Shown: positions 12,886 through 23,230, numbered from the stretch's first letter. The stretch is 64,000 nt of DNA from Rhodanobacter sp. Soil772 (GCF_001428385.1 NZ_LMSK01000001.1:187355-251354), one strand, 5' to 3'. The notes: generated by a model from the sequence alone, not told the origin. Numbers and translations: made by a program.

Positions 12886-13734
12886 ATGCCAGGCATCGCA
12901 TTGCTGGTTTTCCGGGAAGTCCTGGAAGCCGCCCTGATCATCACCATCGTCTGTGCGGCCACCCGCGGGGTACCGCGGCGCGGGCTGTTTGTCGGCGGCG
13001 GCCTGACCCTGGGTGTGCTGGGCGCGCTGTTGGTCGCCCTGTTCGCCGGCGCACTGACGAATGCCTTCAGCGGCGTCGGCCAGGAAGTCTTCAACGCCAG
13101 CGTGCTGCTGGCCGCGGTACTCATGATCAGCTGGCATGTGCTGTGGATGTCCGGCCATGGACGGGCGATGGCCGCGGAGATGAAGGCGCTGGGAGGTGCC
13201 GTCCAGAGCGGCTCCAGTTCGTTGATGATGCTGTTGCTGGTCGTGGCGCTGGCCGTGTTGCGTGAAGGCTCGGAAGTGGTGCTGTTTCTGTATGGCATGG
13301 TGGCCGGTGGCGCGGTTGGCGTAATCGGAGGGCTGGCGCTGGGCGTGATCGCGGGTAGCGCGGTGGGTTTCGCCCTGTACTACGGCCTGTTGCGGATCCC
13401 GCTGCGGCATTTCTTCAGTGCGACCAATGCGATGCTGATGTTGCTGGCTGCGGGCCTGGCGTCATCGGCAGCGCGCTATCTGGTGCAGGCTGATCTGCTG
13501 CCGGCGCTCACCGACCCGCTGTGGGACAGTTCCTGGCTGTTGTCGAATGACTCGCTGCCGGGGCAGACGCTGCATATCCTGATCGGCTATGACGCCCGTC
13601 CGTCCGGGATCATGCTGGTGTTCTACACCGCCACCCTGCTGATCCTGCTGGGCGGCATGCGCTGGGTCGCTCGCGCTGCCGCCCCGCGTGCTGGCCATGC
13701 GGCCGCTGCGATCGCAGCGCAACCCCAGCCCTGA
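12886..13734 (+). CDS. FTR1 family high-affinity iron permease
   Basis: The 282-residue membrane protein has about seven hydrophobic segments and the two REXXE motifs that bind iron in FTR1/EfeU proteins: FREVLEAALI near residue 9 and REGSEVVLFLYG near residue 127. It moves ferric iron across the inner membrane. The start at 12886 follows the cupredoxin stop by 4 nt, and the Fur box lies upstream of that gene, so the unit is iron-regulated. No EfeB peroxidase is present nearby; the cupredoxin and the next exported protein are its partners here. Confidence 0.9.
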   Translation: MPGIALLVFREVLEAALIITIVCAATRGVPRRGLFVGGGLTLGVLGALLVALFAGALTNAFSGVGQEVFNASVLLAAVLMISWHVLWMSGHGRAMAAEMKALGGAVQSGSSSLMMLLLVVALAVLREGSEVVLFLYGMVAGGAVGVIGGLALGVIAGSAVGFALYYGLLRIPLRHFFSATNAMLMLLAAGLASSAARYLVQADLLPALTDPLWDSSWLLSNDSLPGQTLHILIGYDARPSGIMLVFYTATLLILLGGMRWVARAAAPRAGHAAAAIAAQPQP

Positions 13735-13828
13735 TTCCGCGTACCAGCCACGCTGTCGCGGCTTGCCGCCTCGAGCGGGTGCGGTGCGCGCCCGATTCAC
13801 CCGAACCTGATTTCAAGGAAGCTCCTGC

Positions 13829-14569
13829 GTGATCACCCATTCCCGATTCTCCCGCGGCACCTGTCTGATGTTGTTCGCTGCCGTTGCGCTGGCAGGTGCC
13901 GGGCGTGCGCATGCCGATGACTTCATCGTGTATTCGCCGCACGTGATCGCGACCCAGACCGAGATCGAGTTGCGCGGCTACAGCTTCGGCGATGGCCGAT
14001 CGGACATGGATGGTCAGCGCGCCGCCGAATTGTCCGTGGCGCACGCCTTCACCGGCTGGTGGAAGCCCGAGCTCTATCTCGCCGAATACGAAAAGGAACC
14101 GGGCGCCGGCGGAAGTCTGGTGGGCTACGAGTTCGAAAACACCTTTCAGCTCACCGAGCCAGGGCGTTACTGGGCGGACTTCGGCTTGCTCGCATCCTAT
14201 GGCCACCCCAAGGATGGCGGGCCCGGCGAACTCGAGTTCGGTCCGCTGATCGAGAAGACCGTGGGCCGCTTCGACCACCGGGTCAACCTGATCTGGGAGA
14301 AGCACGTCGGCGCGGGTGCGGCGTCCGGAACCGAGTTCCGCTACAGCTACGCGGGGACCTACGCCGTGTCGAGCGCGTTCCGCCCGGGCATCGAGGCCTA
14401 TGGTCGCCCAGATGACGATGCGTACCAGGCCGGCCCGATCGTCGCCGGCGAATGGCATGTGCCACACAGCAGCGGCAACCTGGAATACCGCTTCGGCGTG
14501 CTGCTGGGCATCAACGCGGCGGCCCCGCGTCGCACCTGGCTGGCCCAGCTCGAATACGAGTTCTTCTGA
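13829..14569 (+). CDS. Exported, beta-barrel-like protein of the iron operon, function unknown
   Basis: The 246-residue protein starts with a signal peptide (TCLMLFAAVALAGAGRAHADD). The rest alternates short beta strands rich in aromatic and charged residues (IVYSPHVIATQTEIELRGYSF, WKPELYLAEYEKEPG, FRYSYAGTYAVS) and ends in LAQLEYEFF, a terminal aromatic typical of outer-membrane barrels. It lies 94 nt after the FTR1 gene on the same strand. I infer an outer-membrane or periplasmic role in iron acquisition; I recognise no named family with confidence. Confidence 0.7.
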   Translation: MITHSRFSRGTCLMLFAAVALAGAGRAHADDFIVYSPHVIATQTEIELRGYSFGDGRSDMDGQRAAELSVAHAFTGWWKPELYLAEYEKEPGAGGSLVGYEFENTFQLTEPGRYWADFGLLASYGHPKDGGPGELEFGPLIEKTVGRFDHRVNLIWEKHVGAGAASGTEFRYSYAGTYAVSSAFRPGIEAYGRPDDDAYQAGPIVAGEWHVPHSSGNLEYRFGVLLGINAAAPRRTWLAQLEYEFF

Positions 14570-14588
14570 GCCACCGGCCACCGCGGCG

Positions 14589-16196
14589 CTACATGCGGAA
14601 CACGCCGTAGCGCTGTGGTTCGATCGGCGCGTTGAGCGAGGCGGAGATCGCCAAGCCGAGCACGCGGCGGGTGTCGACCGGGTCGATGATGCCGTCGTCC
14701 CACAGCCGCGCGCTGGCGTAGTAGGGGTGGCCCTGGCGTTCGTACTGGTCGCGCAACGGCGCCTTGAACGCTTCTTCCTCATCGGCCGACCATTCGCCGC
14801 CCTTGGCCTCGATGCCGTCGCGCTTGACCGTGGCCAGCACGCTCGCGGCCTGTTCGCCGCCCATCACGCTGATACGCGCATTCGGCCACATCCACAGGAA
14901 ACGCGCGCCGTAGGCGCGGCCACACATCGCGTAATTGCCGGCGCCGAAGCTGCCGCCGATCACCACGGTGAACTTCGGCACGTGCGAGCAGGCCACGGCG
15001 GTGACCATCTTTGCGCCATCTTTGGCAATGCCGGCCTGCTCGTACTTCTTGCCGACCATGAAGCCGGTGATGTTCTGCAGGAATACCAGCGGCACGTTGC
15101 GCTGGTTGCACAGCTCGATGAAGTGCGCGCCCTTGAGTGCGCTCTCGGCGAACAGGATGCCGTTGTTGGCGACGATGCCCACCGGGTAGCCGTGGATGTG
15201 CGCGAAACCACAGACCAGGGTCTTGCCGTAGCGCGCCTTGAACTCGTGGAACTCGGAGCCGTCGACGATGCGTGCGATCACCTCGCGGATGTCGAACGGG
15301 CGGCGGGTGTCCTGCGGGATCACGCCGTACAGTTCCTCGGCCGGGTACTTCGGCTCGACCGGCGCGCGCAGCGCCAGCGGCATCTCCTTCTTGCGGTTGA
15401 GGTGGGCCACGATGTCGCGCGCGATCGACAGCGCGTGTGCGTCGTTCTCGGCGTAGTGGTCGGCCACGCCGGAGATGGACGTGTGCACGTCCGCGCCGCC
15501 CAGCGTCTCGGCGTCGACCACCTCGCCGGTGGCCGCCTTCACCAGCGGCGGGCCGCCGAGGAAGATCGTGCCCTGTCCGCGCACGATGATCGTCTCGTCG
15601 CTCATCGCCGGCACGTAGGCGCCGCCGGCGGTGCACGAGCCCATCACCACCGCGATCTGCGGGATGTTCAGCGACGACATCCGCGCCTGGTTGTAGAAGA
15701 TTCGCCCGAAGTGTTCCTTGTCCGGGAACACCTCGTCCTGCAGCGGCAGGAACGCGCCACCGGAATCGACCAGGTAGATGCAGGGCAGGTTATTTTCCAG
15801 CGCCACTTCCTGCGCGCGCAGGTGCTTCTTCACGGTGATCGGGAAATAGGTGCCGCCCTTGACGGTAGCGTCGTTGGCGACCACCACCACCTCGATGCCA
15901 TTGACCCGGCCGATGCCGGTGATCAGGCCGGCAGCGGGCGCGGCGTCGTCGTACATGCCGTGCGCGGCCAGCGGCGACAGTTCCAGGAACGGCGAGCCCG
16001 GATCGAGCAGGGCGCGGATGCGTTCGCGCGGTGGCAGCTTGCCGCGGGCGACGTGCTTTTCGCGTGCCTTGACGCCGCCGCCCTCGGCGCTGCGCACCAG
16101 CTCGCGCTGCAGGTCGTCGACCACGGCGCGCAGTTGGGCGCTGCTGGCCTGGAACTCGGGCGAACGCGGGTCGATCTGCGAGGCGATGATGCTCAT
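14589..16196 (-). CDS. mccB: Methylcrotonoyl-CoA carboxylase, carboxyltransferase (beta) subunit
   Basis: The 535-residue protein has the crotonase-like carboxyltransferase halves of biotin-dependent acyl-CoA carboxylases. The N-domain has [38 protein letters not shown] and [16 protein letters not shown]; the C-domain has [27 protein letters not shown] and [16 protein letters not shown]. The FPDKEHFG and [16 protein letters not shown] wording is specific for MCC beta compared with propionyl-CoA carboxylase. It works in leucine degradation, carboxylating 3-methylcrotonyl-CoA. The biotin-carrying alpha subunit is not next to it, which is unusual for a liu operon. An upstream extension of the frame was rejected because the family begins at the ATG at 16196. 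Confidence 0.93.
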   Translation of the reverse strand: MSIIASQIDPRSPEFQASSAQLRAVVDDLQRELVRSAEGGGVKAREKHVARGKLPPRERIRALLDPGSPFLELSPLAAHGMYDDAAPAAGLITGIGRVNGIEVVVVANDATVKGGTYFPITVKKHLRAQEVALENNLPCIYLVDSGGAFLPLQDEVFPDKEHFGRIFYNQARMSSLNIPQIAVVMGSCTAGGAYVPAMSDETIIVRGQGTIFLGGPPLVKAATGEVVDAETLGGADVHTSISGVADHYAENDAHALSIARDIVAHLNRKKEMPLALRAPVEPKYPAEELYGVIPQDTRRPFDIREVIARIVDGSEFHEFKARYGKTLVCGFAHIHGYPVGIVANNGILFAESALKGAHFIELCNQRNVPLVFLQNITGFMVGKKYEQAGIAKDGAKMVTAVACSHVPKFTVVIGGSFGAGNYAMCGRAYGARFLWMWPNARISVMGGEQAASVLATVKRDGIEAKGGEWSADEEEAFKAPLRDQYERQGHPYYASARLWDDGIIDPVDTRRVLGLAISASLNAPIEPQRYGVFRM

Positions 16197-16293
16197 GGTG
16201 CGTGCTGGCTGTAGGGAGTCGAATGCCGATGATAGCGGCGCACGCCCTCCATCAGAACCACGGACTTCGGCGAGCGGCCCGCAGGGGCGACTT

Positions 16294-18381
16294 CTACGCC
16301 CGCGGCTCGCGGCGCAGGTCGGTGGCGTCCGCAGTGTGGAAATGCCGTTTGAACGCGACGTCGCCGGCGGCCGGCTCCTCCAGTTCACGCGCGTAGCGGT
16401 GGCCGGCGTAGACCGCGTGGGCGATCAGTCCCGGCGCTTCGGCGTCGCCGATGCGGCGCAGCGAGCGGATGCCGGCCTCGGCCCAGGCCGCTTCGCGCTG
16501 CTGCAGTTCCTGGAACAGCGCATCGTCGGGCACGCGCGCGGTGACGGTGACCACCGCATCGCAGGCGAGCTCGCGGCGCTGGCCGCTCCAGACGTCTTCC
16601 AGGGTCAGCGTCGAACCGTCGAAGCCGGCGATGTTGTGCGATACCAACGGCTCGATCCCGAGCTTGGCCATGCGCTTGCGGATATGCCGGTAATCCAGCG
16701 TATTCAGGCTCCACGGGGCGATGCTGTCGTCGGGGGTCACGTAGGTCACGTCGCAGCCGTGCGCGCGCAGCATCTCGGCCGCGACGCTGGCGTAGTAGAA
16801 ACCATCGTCGTCGAAGACCACTACGCGACCCTGTGGCAGGCGGCCGTCCATCAGGTCGTCGGGGGTGAATACGCGCGGGTTGTCGACGAAGCCGGCGATG
16901 GCGAAGCCGTTGCTGCGGCCGTAGCCGTCGCGGCGCCAGTGGCAACCGGTGGCGAGCACCACGTGTTCGGCGCCGAAGTCGAGCACGTCCTGCGCACCCA
17001 ACGCGGAATCGAGGTAGACGGCCACATTCGCGAGTTTGCCGATCTGGCCGGTGCGCCAGTCGCGCACGCGCGCCCATTCGGCCAGGCCCGGCAGGCGGGC
17101 TTCGCGGGTGACGCGCCCACCCAGCTCGCGGCGCGCCTCGGCCAGACTCACCTCGTAACCGCGCTGGCCGAGCGCGCGCGCGGCCTCCAGCCCGGCCGGC
17201 CCGGCGCCGACCACCAGCACGCGGCTGGCCGAGCGCTTCGCTTGAATGCGCTCCGGATGCCAGCCCTTGCGCCACTCCTCGCCCATGGTCGGGTTCTGCG
17301 TGCAGCGGATCGGCGAGATGGTCATGTCGCCGGACACGCAGATGTTGCAGCCGATGCATTCGCGGATGTCGTCGATGCGGCCTTCCTCGATCTTGCGCGG
17401 CAGAAAGGGATCCGCGATCGACGGACGCGCGCAGCCGATCATGTCCAGCACGCCGCGCTTGAGCTGCGACACCATGGTGTCCGGCGAGGTGAAGCGGCCC
17501 ACGCCCACCACCGGCTTGCTGGTGGTTTGCTTGACGAAGTCGATGAACGGCTCCTGCGCACCTTCGCCGGCGAAGCGCGAGGGCACCGAGTCGTTGTACC
17601 AGGCGGCCAGGTTCACGTCCCACAGGTCGGGCAGCTCGGCCAGCATGCCGACGATGTCCTTCGCCTCGGCCAGCTCCACGCCGCCGGGCCCGAGCAGTTC
17701 CTCGGTGGCGAAGCGCAGCGCCACCGCGCAGGTGTCGCCGACGGCATCCTTCGTGTCCTGCAGCACTTCGCGCAGCAGGCGCACGCGGTTCTCCAGCGAG
17801 CCGCCGTACTCGTCGCTGCGCTGGTTGCGCCGGCGTTGCAGGAAATGCATCGCCAGCGACAGGTCGTGCGCCGCGTAGACGTAGATGATGTCCATGCCCG
17901 CGCGCTTGCCGCGGATCGCCGCCTCGCGATGCCAGCGGCGATATTCGCGAATATCGTGCAGGGTCATCGCGCGCGCCTGCGACGGGTAGCCGTATTTGGA
18001 CGGCTGGTGCGACGGCGCCAGCAGCACCTCGCGCGAATACAGGTTCGACGCGGTGGGGCCGTTGTGCGACAGCTCGAGTGCGGCCAGCGCGCCGTGCGCG
18101 TGCACCTTGTCGCACATCAGCGCCAGCGCGGGGATGTCGCGGTCGTCCCACAGCCGCGCCTCGACGTAGGGCGTGAGGTCGCCGCTGGGGTGGATTTCGC
18201 ACTCCTCGGTGGAGACCACCGCCCAGCCACCCTCGGCCTTGGTCTCGCGCATCGCCGCATGCGCCAGCGGCATCGCATGGCCCATGCCGTTGCAGTGCGG
18301 CACCTGGAAGAAGCGGTTCTTCGCCGTCACCGGGCCGATCTGTAGCGGAGTGAACAGGATGTCGTAGCGCGGATCTCTCAT
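16294..18381 (-). CDS. Trimethylamine dehydrogenase-type flavoprotein (OYE-like + 4Fe-4S + FAD-fold domain)
   Basis: The 695-residue protein is colinear with Methylophilus trimethylamine dehydrogenase (compared from memory). Cys30 in QVPHCNGMG matches the cysteine that holds 6-S-cysteinyl FMN; Tyr169 and His172 (YVYAAH) and Asp264 match its catalytic triad; Cys342, 345, 348 and 360 (CIGCNIC..IRC) would bind a 4Fe-4S cluster; [16 protein letters not shown] begins the ADP-binding part. The substrate-bowl residues differ: Glu60 replaces Tyr60 and Asp352 replaces Trp355, while the third aromatic (Trp261) is kept. This is nearer to histamine-dehydrogenase-like sites, so the substrate is another amine. 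The start overlaps the APC transporter stop by 4 nt. Confidence 0.85.
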   Translation of the reverse strand: MRDPRYDILFTPLQIGPVTAKNRFFQVPHCNGMGHAMPLAHAAMRETKAEGGWAVVSTEECEIHPSGDLTPYVEARLWDDRDIPALALMCDKVHAHGALAALELSHNGPTASNLYSREVLLAPSHQPSKYGYPSQARAMTLHDIREYRRWHREAAIRGKRAGMDIIYVYAAHDLSLAMHFLQRRRNQRSDEYGGSLENRVRLLREVLQDTKDAVGDTCAVALRFATEELLGPGGVELAEAKDIVGMLAELPDLWDVNLAAWYNDSVPSRFAGEGAQEPFIDFVKQTTSKPVVGVGRFTSPDTMVSQLKRGVLDMIGCARPSIADPFLPRKIEEGRIDDIRECIGCNICVSGDMTISPIRCTQNPTMGEEWRKGWHPERIQAKRSASRVLVVGAGPAGLEAARALGQRGYEVSLAEARRELGGRVTREARLPGLAEWARVRDWRTGQIGKLANVAVYLDSALGAQDVLDFGAEHVVLATGCHWRRDGYGRSNGFAIAGFVDNPRVFTPDDLMDGRLPQGRVVVFDDDGFYYASVAAEMLRAHGCDVTYVTPDDSIAPWSLNTLDYRHIRKRMAKLGIEPLVSHNIAGFDGSTLTLEDVWSGQRRELACDAVVTVTARVPDDALFQELQQREAAWAEAGIRSLRRIGDAEAPGLIAHAVYAGHRYARELEEPAAGDVAFKRHFHTADATDLRREPRA

Positions 18382-19700
18382 TCGGCGATGGCCTTGATGA
18401 CTGGTGCCGGTTTGCGGCGCAGGCGCATGAACGCATACAGCGGCAGGCCCGCCGCGATCAGTCCCAGCGCATACAGGAACGGCTCGTGACCGATGCCGAC
18501 GAAGGCGAACACCACGAACGCCACGCAGGTGACGGCGACCAGCAGCACCCGGCGCGTGGCGCACGTCGCGCTGCGCCGCCACCACAGCACGATCAGCGCG
18601 AGCGCGCAGCACAGGTAGAGCGGCAGGTTGGCGGCGGTCACCACCCGGGTGAGGAAGGTGAACGCCGACACCAGCGATTTGCTGTAGCTCATCCAGACCA
18701 TCACCGAGGCGAGCGCACCGATCACCAGCAGCGCCACCGCCGGCGCGCCGTGGCGGTTATTGCGCGCCAGCACCGCCGGCAGCACGCGGTTGACGGCCAT
18801 CGTGCGGGTCAGCTCGCCGGCGAGCAGGGTCCAGCCGTTGAGCGCGCCCAGCCCGCTGATCACCACGAACAGCGCCAGCCAGCGCCCGGAACCGGCAGCG
18901 GCGAAGCGGTCCATCAGCAGCGCGAACGGTGCGCTTGCCTCGGCCAGTTCCTGCTGCCGGATCAGCAGCAGCGGCACGGTGGAGACGATGATGTAGATGA
19001 TCGCGGTCAGTATGGTGCCGGTCATGGTCGAGCGCGGAATCGTGCGCCCCGGGTCGTCCACCCGTGCCGCCGGCACGCTGGCCGATTCGATGCCGAGCAT
19101 CGCGAACAGGGCGATGGTCGAGGCCGCCATCACGTCGGCGAGGGTGACCGGCGTGGTCGGCGGGTGCGCGGTATAGCTTGCCGGCGAGGTCAACAGCAGC
19201 CAGCCGCCGAGCAGCGCGATCGCCAGCATCGGCAACAGTTTCAGTGCGGTGGTGACGATCTGCACGCCGCCGCCGGTGCGCACGCCGAACAGGTTGATCA
19301 CCACCACCGACCACAGCAGGCACAGCGCGAACAGCGCCGGCTGGATCGCACCCAGCGGCGGGAACACCACCGTCATGTAGCCGACCACGCCGGTGGCGAG
19401 CGCGGCATTGGTGAGCCACATCGACACCCAGTAGGCCCACAGCGCCATGTACGCCGGCAGCTCGCCCAGCGTGCGGCGGATGTAGCCGTACGGGCCTTCG
19501 GCGTCGGGCAGGGCACGGGCCAGGTGCGAGAACACGCGGGCCAGCACCAGGCAGCCGGCCAGCACGATGACCCAGCCGATCAGCGCATTGAATCCGAACG
19601 GTGCCAGCGACGCCGGCAGCACGAAGATGCCCATGCCGATGACGTTGCCCACGACCAGCGCGGTGCAGGTCCAGAAGCCGATCTTGTTGCTGTCGTGCAT
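18378..19700 (-). CDS. APC family amino acid/amine permease or antiporter
   Basis: This 440-residue membrane protein has about twelve hydrophobic segments. The first contains VVGNVIGMGIFVLPASLAPFG, the helix-breaking GxGIF motif of the APC substrate site, and GIESASVPAARVDDPGRTIPRS is the usual cytoplasmic signature of AdiC/PotE-like basic amino acid and polyamine antiporters. It is co-directional with the downstream amine dehydrogenase (4-nt overlap) and lies 56 nt after the Rieske gene, so it probably imports or exchanges the amine substrate of that group. The substrate cannot be read from sequence. Confidence 0.85.
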   Translation of the reverse strand: MHDSNKIGFWTCTALVVGNVIGMGIFVLPASLAPFGFNALIGWVIVLAGCLVLARVFSHLARALPDAEGPYGYIRRTLGELPAYMALWAYWVSMWLTNAALATGVVGYMTVVFPPLGAIQPALFALCLLWSVVVINLFGVRTGGGVQIVTTALKLLPMLAIALLGGWLLLTSPASYTAHPPTTPVTLADVMAASTIALFAMLGIESASVPAARVDDPGRTIPRSTMTGTILTAIIYIIVSTVPLLLIRQQELAEASAPFALLMDRFAAAGSGRWLALFVVISGLGALNGWTLLAGELTRTMAVNRVLPAVLARNNRHGAPAVALLVIGALASVMVWMSYSKSLVSAFTFLTRVVTAANLPLYLCCALALIVLWWRRSATCATRRVLLVAVTCVAFVVFAFVGIGHEPFLYALGLIAAGLPLYAFMRLRRKPAPVIKAIAE

Positions 19701-19756
19701 GCCGGCTTCCGCTTGGGGTCAGTTGGGGAGGAACGGTCCGCCGGGGCGGCGCATGC

Positions 19757-20827
19757 TCATGCGGATTCGCCGGCGGGGCCGGCATACGCCGCGCGCAGCA
19801 GGTTCTGGAAATGCCAGACGCCGCCCTCGCGTTTCGGATTCAGCCGGCCGGGAACATAGAACCCGGACGCCAGTCCCTTCTGTACCGCCTCGCAGATCGC
19901 GATGTCCTCGTTCTGCACTTCGTCGCTGAAGGCCTGATCGGCGGCGATGCGTGCCTGGGCGCCGGCGTCCTGTGCGTAGTAGTAGTCGAACACGATGCGG
20001 CAGCGATCCGGCCCCAGCGGCAGGATGCGGTTGGTCTGCAGCCGCCCGGGCATGATGTTGAGCATCACGTTGGGGTAGATGAAGTAGTAGAACGCCTGGC
20101 CGTCGCCGTAGAGCTCGGTGCTGTTGCGCAACGGCGAGGATTGCAGCGAATGCCACGCGAACAGCTCGGTGTCGTAGGCGCGGTAGTCGAGCACCTTCGA
20201 CAGGCCCGGGTGCACGTGCGGCAGGTGGTAGCCCTCGAGGTAATTGTCGACGTAGACCTTCCAGTTGCAGTCGATGTCGTAGTTGTCGCGACGCAGGTAG
20301 CGCATCGCCGACAGGTCGATCGGCGCGATGCGCTCGGCGATGCCGCCGTAGACCTCGTCGAACGGCGGCACGTCCGGCTCCAGCGCCACGAACACCAGGC
20401 CCTGCCATTCGTGCACGCGCAGCGGCGGCAGGCGGATGTCCTCGACCTTGAAATCGCAGGCGTCCTGCATCTCCGGTGCGCTGCGCAGCTGGCCTTCGAG
20501 GGTGTAGGTCCAGCCGTGGTATTTGCAGTGCAGCGCTTTGGCGCCCTTGCCGTTGCACAGCGCCAGCGGCCCCGCCCGGTGGCGGCAGACGTTGGGGAAG
20601 GCGCGCAGCACGCCGTCCGGCCCGCGGATCAGCAAGATGGGCACCCCGGCAATCTGCTCCACGACATGGTCGCCCGCTTCGGCCAGTTGCTCCTGGTGGG
20701 CCACCAACTGCCAGCTGCGCGCGAATACCGCACGCTGTTCCATCGCCAGCTTCGCGTCGCCCGCGTAATAGCGGGCGGGCAGGGCGTGCGCGCGGTTGAG
20801 TTCCTCGACCATGGTGTCGGTAGGCAT
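19757..20827 (-). CDS. Rieske non-heme iron oxygenase, alpha subunit (quaternary-amine type)
   Basis: From ATG 20827 the protein is 356 residues. The Rieske 2Fe-2S site is CRH at 81-83 and CKYHGWTY at 101-108; the mononuclear iron site is DNYLEGYHLPHVHPGL, the D-x3-EGYH-x4-H form of choline monooxygenase, GbcA and stachydrine demethylase relatives. I infer an oxidative N-demethylase or hydroxylase for a methylated amine or betaine. No partner reductase gene is adjacent. A start at 20896 would add 23 residues (MRDMEAPEDDRS..) that do not look conserved, but it cannot be excluded. It is first in the group with the APC permease and TMADH-like enzyme. Confidence 0.82.
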   Translation of the reverse strand: MPTDTMVEELNRAHALPARYYAGDAKLAMEQRAVFARSWQLVAHQEQLAEAGDHVVEQIAGVPILLIRGPDGVLRAFPNVCRHRAGPLALCNGKGAKALHCKYHGWTYTLEGQLRSAPEMQDACDFKVEDIRLPPLRVHEWQGLVFVALEPDVPPFDEVYGGIAERIAPIDLSAMRYLRRDNYDIDCNWKVYVDNYLEGYHLPHVHPGLSKVLDYRAYDTELFAWHSLQSSPLRNSTELYGDGQAFYYFIYPNVMLNIMPGRLQTNRILPLGPDRCRIVFDYYYAQDAGAQARIAADQAFSDEVQNEDIAICEAVQKGLASGFYVPGRLNPKREGGVWHFQNLLRAAYAGPAGESA

Positions 20828-21162
20828 GAGCAAGTTCGGTCCCCGGATGGATGGATGCGGCGAGCGGTCGTCTTCCGGAGCTTCCATGTCCCGCATGCCG
20901 TCTCGCGCCCGCAGCAGTGTTTGCCCGATCCAGCCTAGCGCCTCCGCCGAACCGGGGGCAACCGGTGCTGCCTGCGCCGGATAGATCAGGGCACCTCTAC
21001 CAATGTAGTTGCCGTCGCCACTATCTACCGGTCGGGATCAGTTGTAGATTGCGGCGATACCCGTGAGGAGCTGCTGCCGTCCATGCAACGCGTTGTGCCC
21101 CGGCTGCGTCGCCCGAGACTCGACCCGCGCGGGCAGGGCGCGTTGTCACCGCGAGGTCGGCC
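20828..21162. other. Divergent intergenic region between Rieske gene and TPR-sulfotransferase
   Basis: This 335-nt stretch must hold promoters for both divergent genes, but no clear consensus boxes, palindromic operator or RNA gene were found. Part of it could encode an N-terminal extension of the Rieske protein up to 20896. Confidence 0.5.
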
Positions 21163-23202
21163 GTGACGGGTGTGTCAGCGACCGGTACGCTGGAACAGGC
21201 GCTGGCTCACGCGGCACGCCTGCTGGAGCGGGATCCGCTGCTGGCGGCCGAACAGCTCGACGAAATTCTGCAGGTGGCCGCGGGTCATCCAGCCGCGCTG
21301 CAGTTGCTGGCCGCCGCGCGCTCGCTGCAGGGAGACGTGCAGGGCGCGCTCGATATCCTCATTCCCCTGGCGCAGGCCCAGCCGAACTGGGCCATGATCC
21401 ATTTCGACCTGGGGCTGGCCCTGGGCCGCCGTGGGCGCGGGCAGGAAGCGATCCAGGCATTGCGCCGCGCGGTGGCGCTGAAGCCCGACCTGCCGCAGGC
21501 CTGGCGCGCGCTTGGCGACCATCTGATGGCGGCCGGCGACCAGGACGCGGCGGACGCGGCATACGCCAACCACGTGCGTTACTCCACGCGCGACCCGCGC
21601 CTGCTGGCTGCCGCCGTCGCCCTGGTCGAGAACCGCATTCCCGAGGCCGAGGCCTTATTGCGCGAGCACCTGAAGCAGGCGCCGACCGACGTGGCGGCGA
21701 TCCGCATGTTCGCCGAGGTCGCTGCCCGGCTGGGCCGCAACGAGGACGCCCTGCATCTGCTCGAACGCTGCCTGGAACTGGCCCCCAGCTTCCAGGCGGC
21801 GCGCCAGAACTACGCGCTGGTCCTGCATCGCAGCAACCAGCCGGAACAGGCGCTGGTCCAGATCGAGCACCTGCTGGCGCAGGCGCCGGCGCATCCGGGC
21901 TACCGCAATCTCAAGGCAGTGGTGTTGTGCCGGATCGGCGACTACGAACCGGCCACCGCCATCTATGCCGACCTGCTGGAGCAATACCCGGGCAACCCGA
22001 AGGTGTGGATGAGCTACGGCCATGCGCTCAAGACCGCCGGCCACGCCGAACGCGCCATCGCCGCCTATCGTCGCAGCCTGGAACTGGAGCCGTCCTTCGG
22101 CGAAGTCTGGTGGAGCCTGGCCAACCTCAAGACCTTCCGCTTCGATGCCGCCGACCTCGCCACGATGCGCCAGCAGCTGGAGCGCGCTGAGCTGGTCGTC
22201 GAGGACCGGTTGCACCTGGAGTTCGCGGTCGGCAAGGCACTCGAGGACACCGGCGATTACGAGCCGTCGTTCCGGCACTATGCTCGGGGTAACGCGATCC
22301 GCCGCGAGCAGCTGTACTACAGCGCCGACGAGACCAGCGCGCGCGTGCGCCATATCCGCGGGCGTTACACCCGCGAATTCTTCGCTGCGCGCGCAGGCAG
22401 CGGCAGCCCGGCGCGCGACCCGATCTTCGTCGTCGGCCTGCCCCGCGCAGGCTCCACCCTGATCGAGCAGATCCTGGCCAGCCACAGCCAGGTTGAAGGC
22501 ACGATGGAACTGCCCGAGGTCACCTCGATCACGCGCGTGCTGCGCGGACAGGGTGATGCCGACAGCGCGGTGCCGTACCACGATGCGCTGGCGGCGCTCG
22601 ATGCCGGTGCGCTGCGCGAGCTGGGCGAGCATTACCTTGCGCGCACCCGCATCCAGCGCAAGACCACGGCGCCGTTGTTCATCGACAAGATGCCGAACAA
22701 CTTCATGCACATCGGGCTGATCCACCTGATGCTGCCGAACGCGACCATCATCGACGCGCGCCGGCATCCGCTGGCCTGCTGTTTCTCGGGTTTCAAGCAG
22801 CATTTCGCGCGTGGGCAGGGTTTCAGCTACAGCCTTGATGATCTTGGCCGCTACTACCGCGACTATGTCGCGCTGATGGCGCATTTCGACGCGGTGCTGC
22901 CTGGCCGCATCCACCGCGTCGTCTACGAACGCATGGTCGAGGACACCGAAGGGGAGATTCGGCGCCTGCTCGATCATTGCGGCCTGCCGTTCGAGGAATC
23001 GTGCCTGCGGTTCTTCCAGAACGAGCGACCCGTGCGTACTGCGAGTTCGGAGCAGGTGCGCCGGCCGATCTACCGCGAAGGCGTGGATCACTGGCGCAAC
23101 TACGCACCATGGCTGGTGCCTTTGGAATCGACACTGGGGCAGGTGCTGCAGCAGTACCCCGACGTGCCGGGATTCGAGTCTGATGTGGCAATTTCCGATT
23201 GA
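21163..23202 (+). CDS. TPR-repeat sulfotransferase family protein
   Basis: The 679-residue protein starts at a GTG. The N-terminal about 390 residues are tetratricopeptide repeats (for example WAMIHFDLGLALGRRGRGQEAI and KVWMSYGHALKTAGHAERAI). The C-terminal domain is a sulfotransferase: the PAPS 5'-phosphosulfate loop PIFVVGLPRAGSTLIEQILASHS lies near residue 420, and the 3'-phosphate region near DARRHPLACCFSGFKQ follows. It likely transfers sulfate to a protein or glycan, with the TPRs recruiting the acceptor. It is 28 nt upstream of a TonB-dependent receptor and probably co-transcribed, a pairing I remember from other Xanthomonadales and sphingomonads. Confidence 0.85.
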   Translation: MTGVSATGTLEQALAHAARLLERDPLLAAEQLDEILQVAAGHPAALQLLAAARSLQGDVQGALDILIPLAQAQPNWAMIHFDLGLALGRRGRGQEAIQALRRAVALKPDLPQAWRALGDHLMAAGDQDAADAAYANHVRYSTRDPRLLAAAVALVENRIPEAEALLREHLKQAPTDVAAIRMFAEVAARLGRNEDALHLLERCLELAPSFQAARQNYALVLHRSNQPEQALVQIEHLLAQAPAHPGYRNLKAVVLCRIGDYEPATAIYADLLEQYPGNPKVWMSYGHALKTAGHAERAIAAYRRSLELEPSFGEVWWSLANLKTFRFDAADLATMRQQLERAELVVEDRLHLEFAVGKALEDTGDYEPSFRHYARGNAIRREQLYYSADETSARVRHIRGRYTREFFAARAGSGSPARDPIFVVGLPRAGSTLIEQILASHSQVEGTMELPEVTSITRVLRGQGDADSAVPYHDALAALDAGALRELGEHYLARTRIQRKTTAPLFIDKMPNNFMHIGLIHLMLPNATIIDARRHPLACCFSGFKQHFARGQGFSYSLDDLGRYYRDYVALMAHFDAVLPGRIHRVVYERMVEDTEGEIRRLLDHCGLPFEESCLRFFQNERPVRTASSEQVRRPIYREGVDHWRNYAPWLVPLESTLGQVLQQYPDVPGFESDVAISD

Positions 23203-23230
23203 TCGTCATCAACAATAGAGAGGGGAGCCA

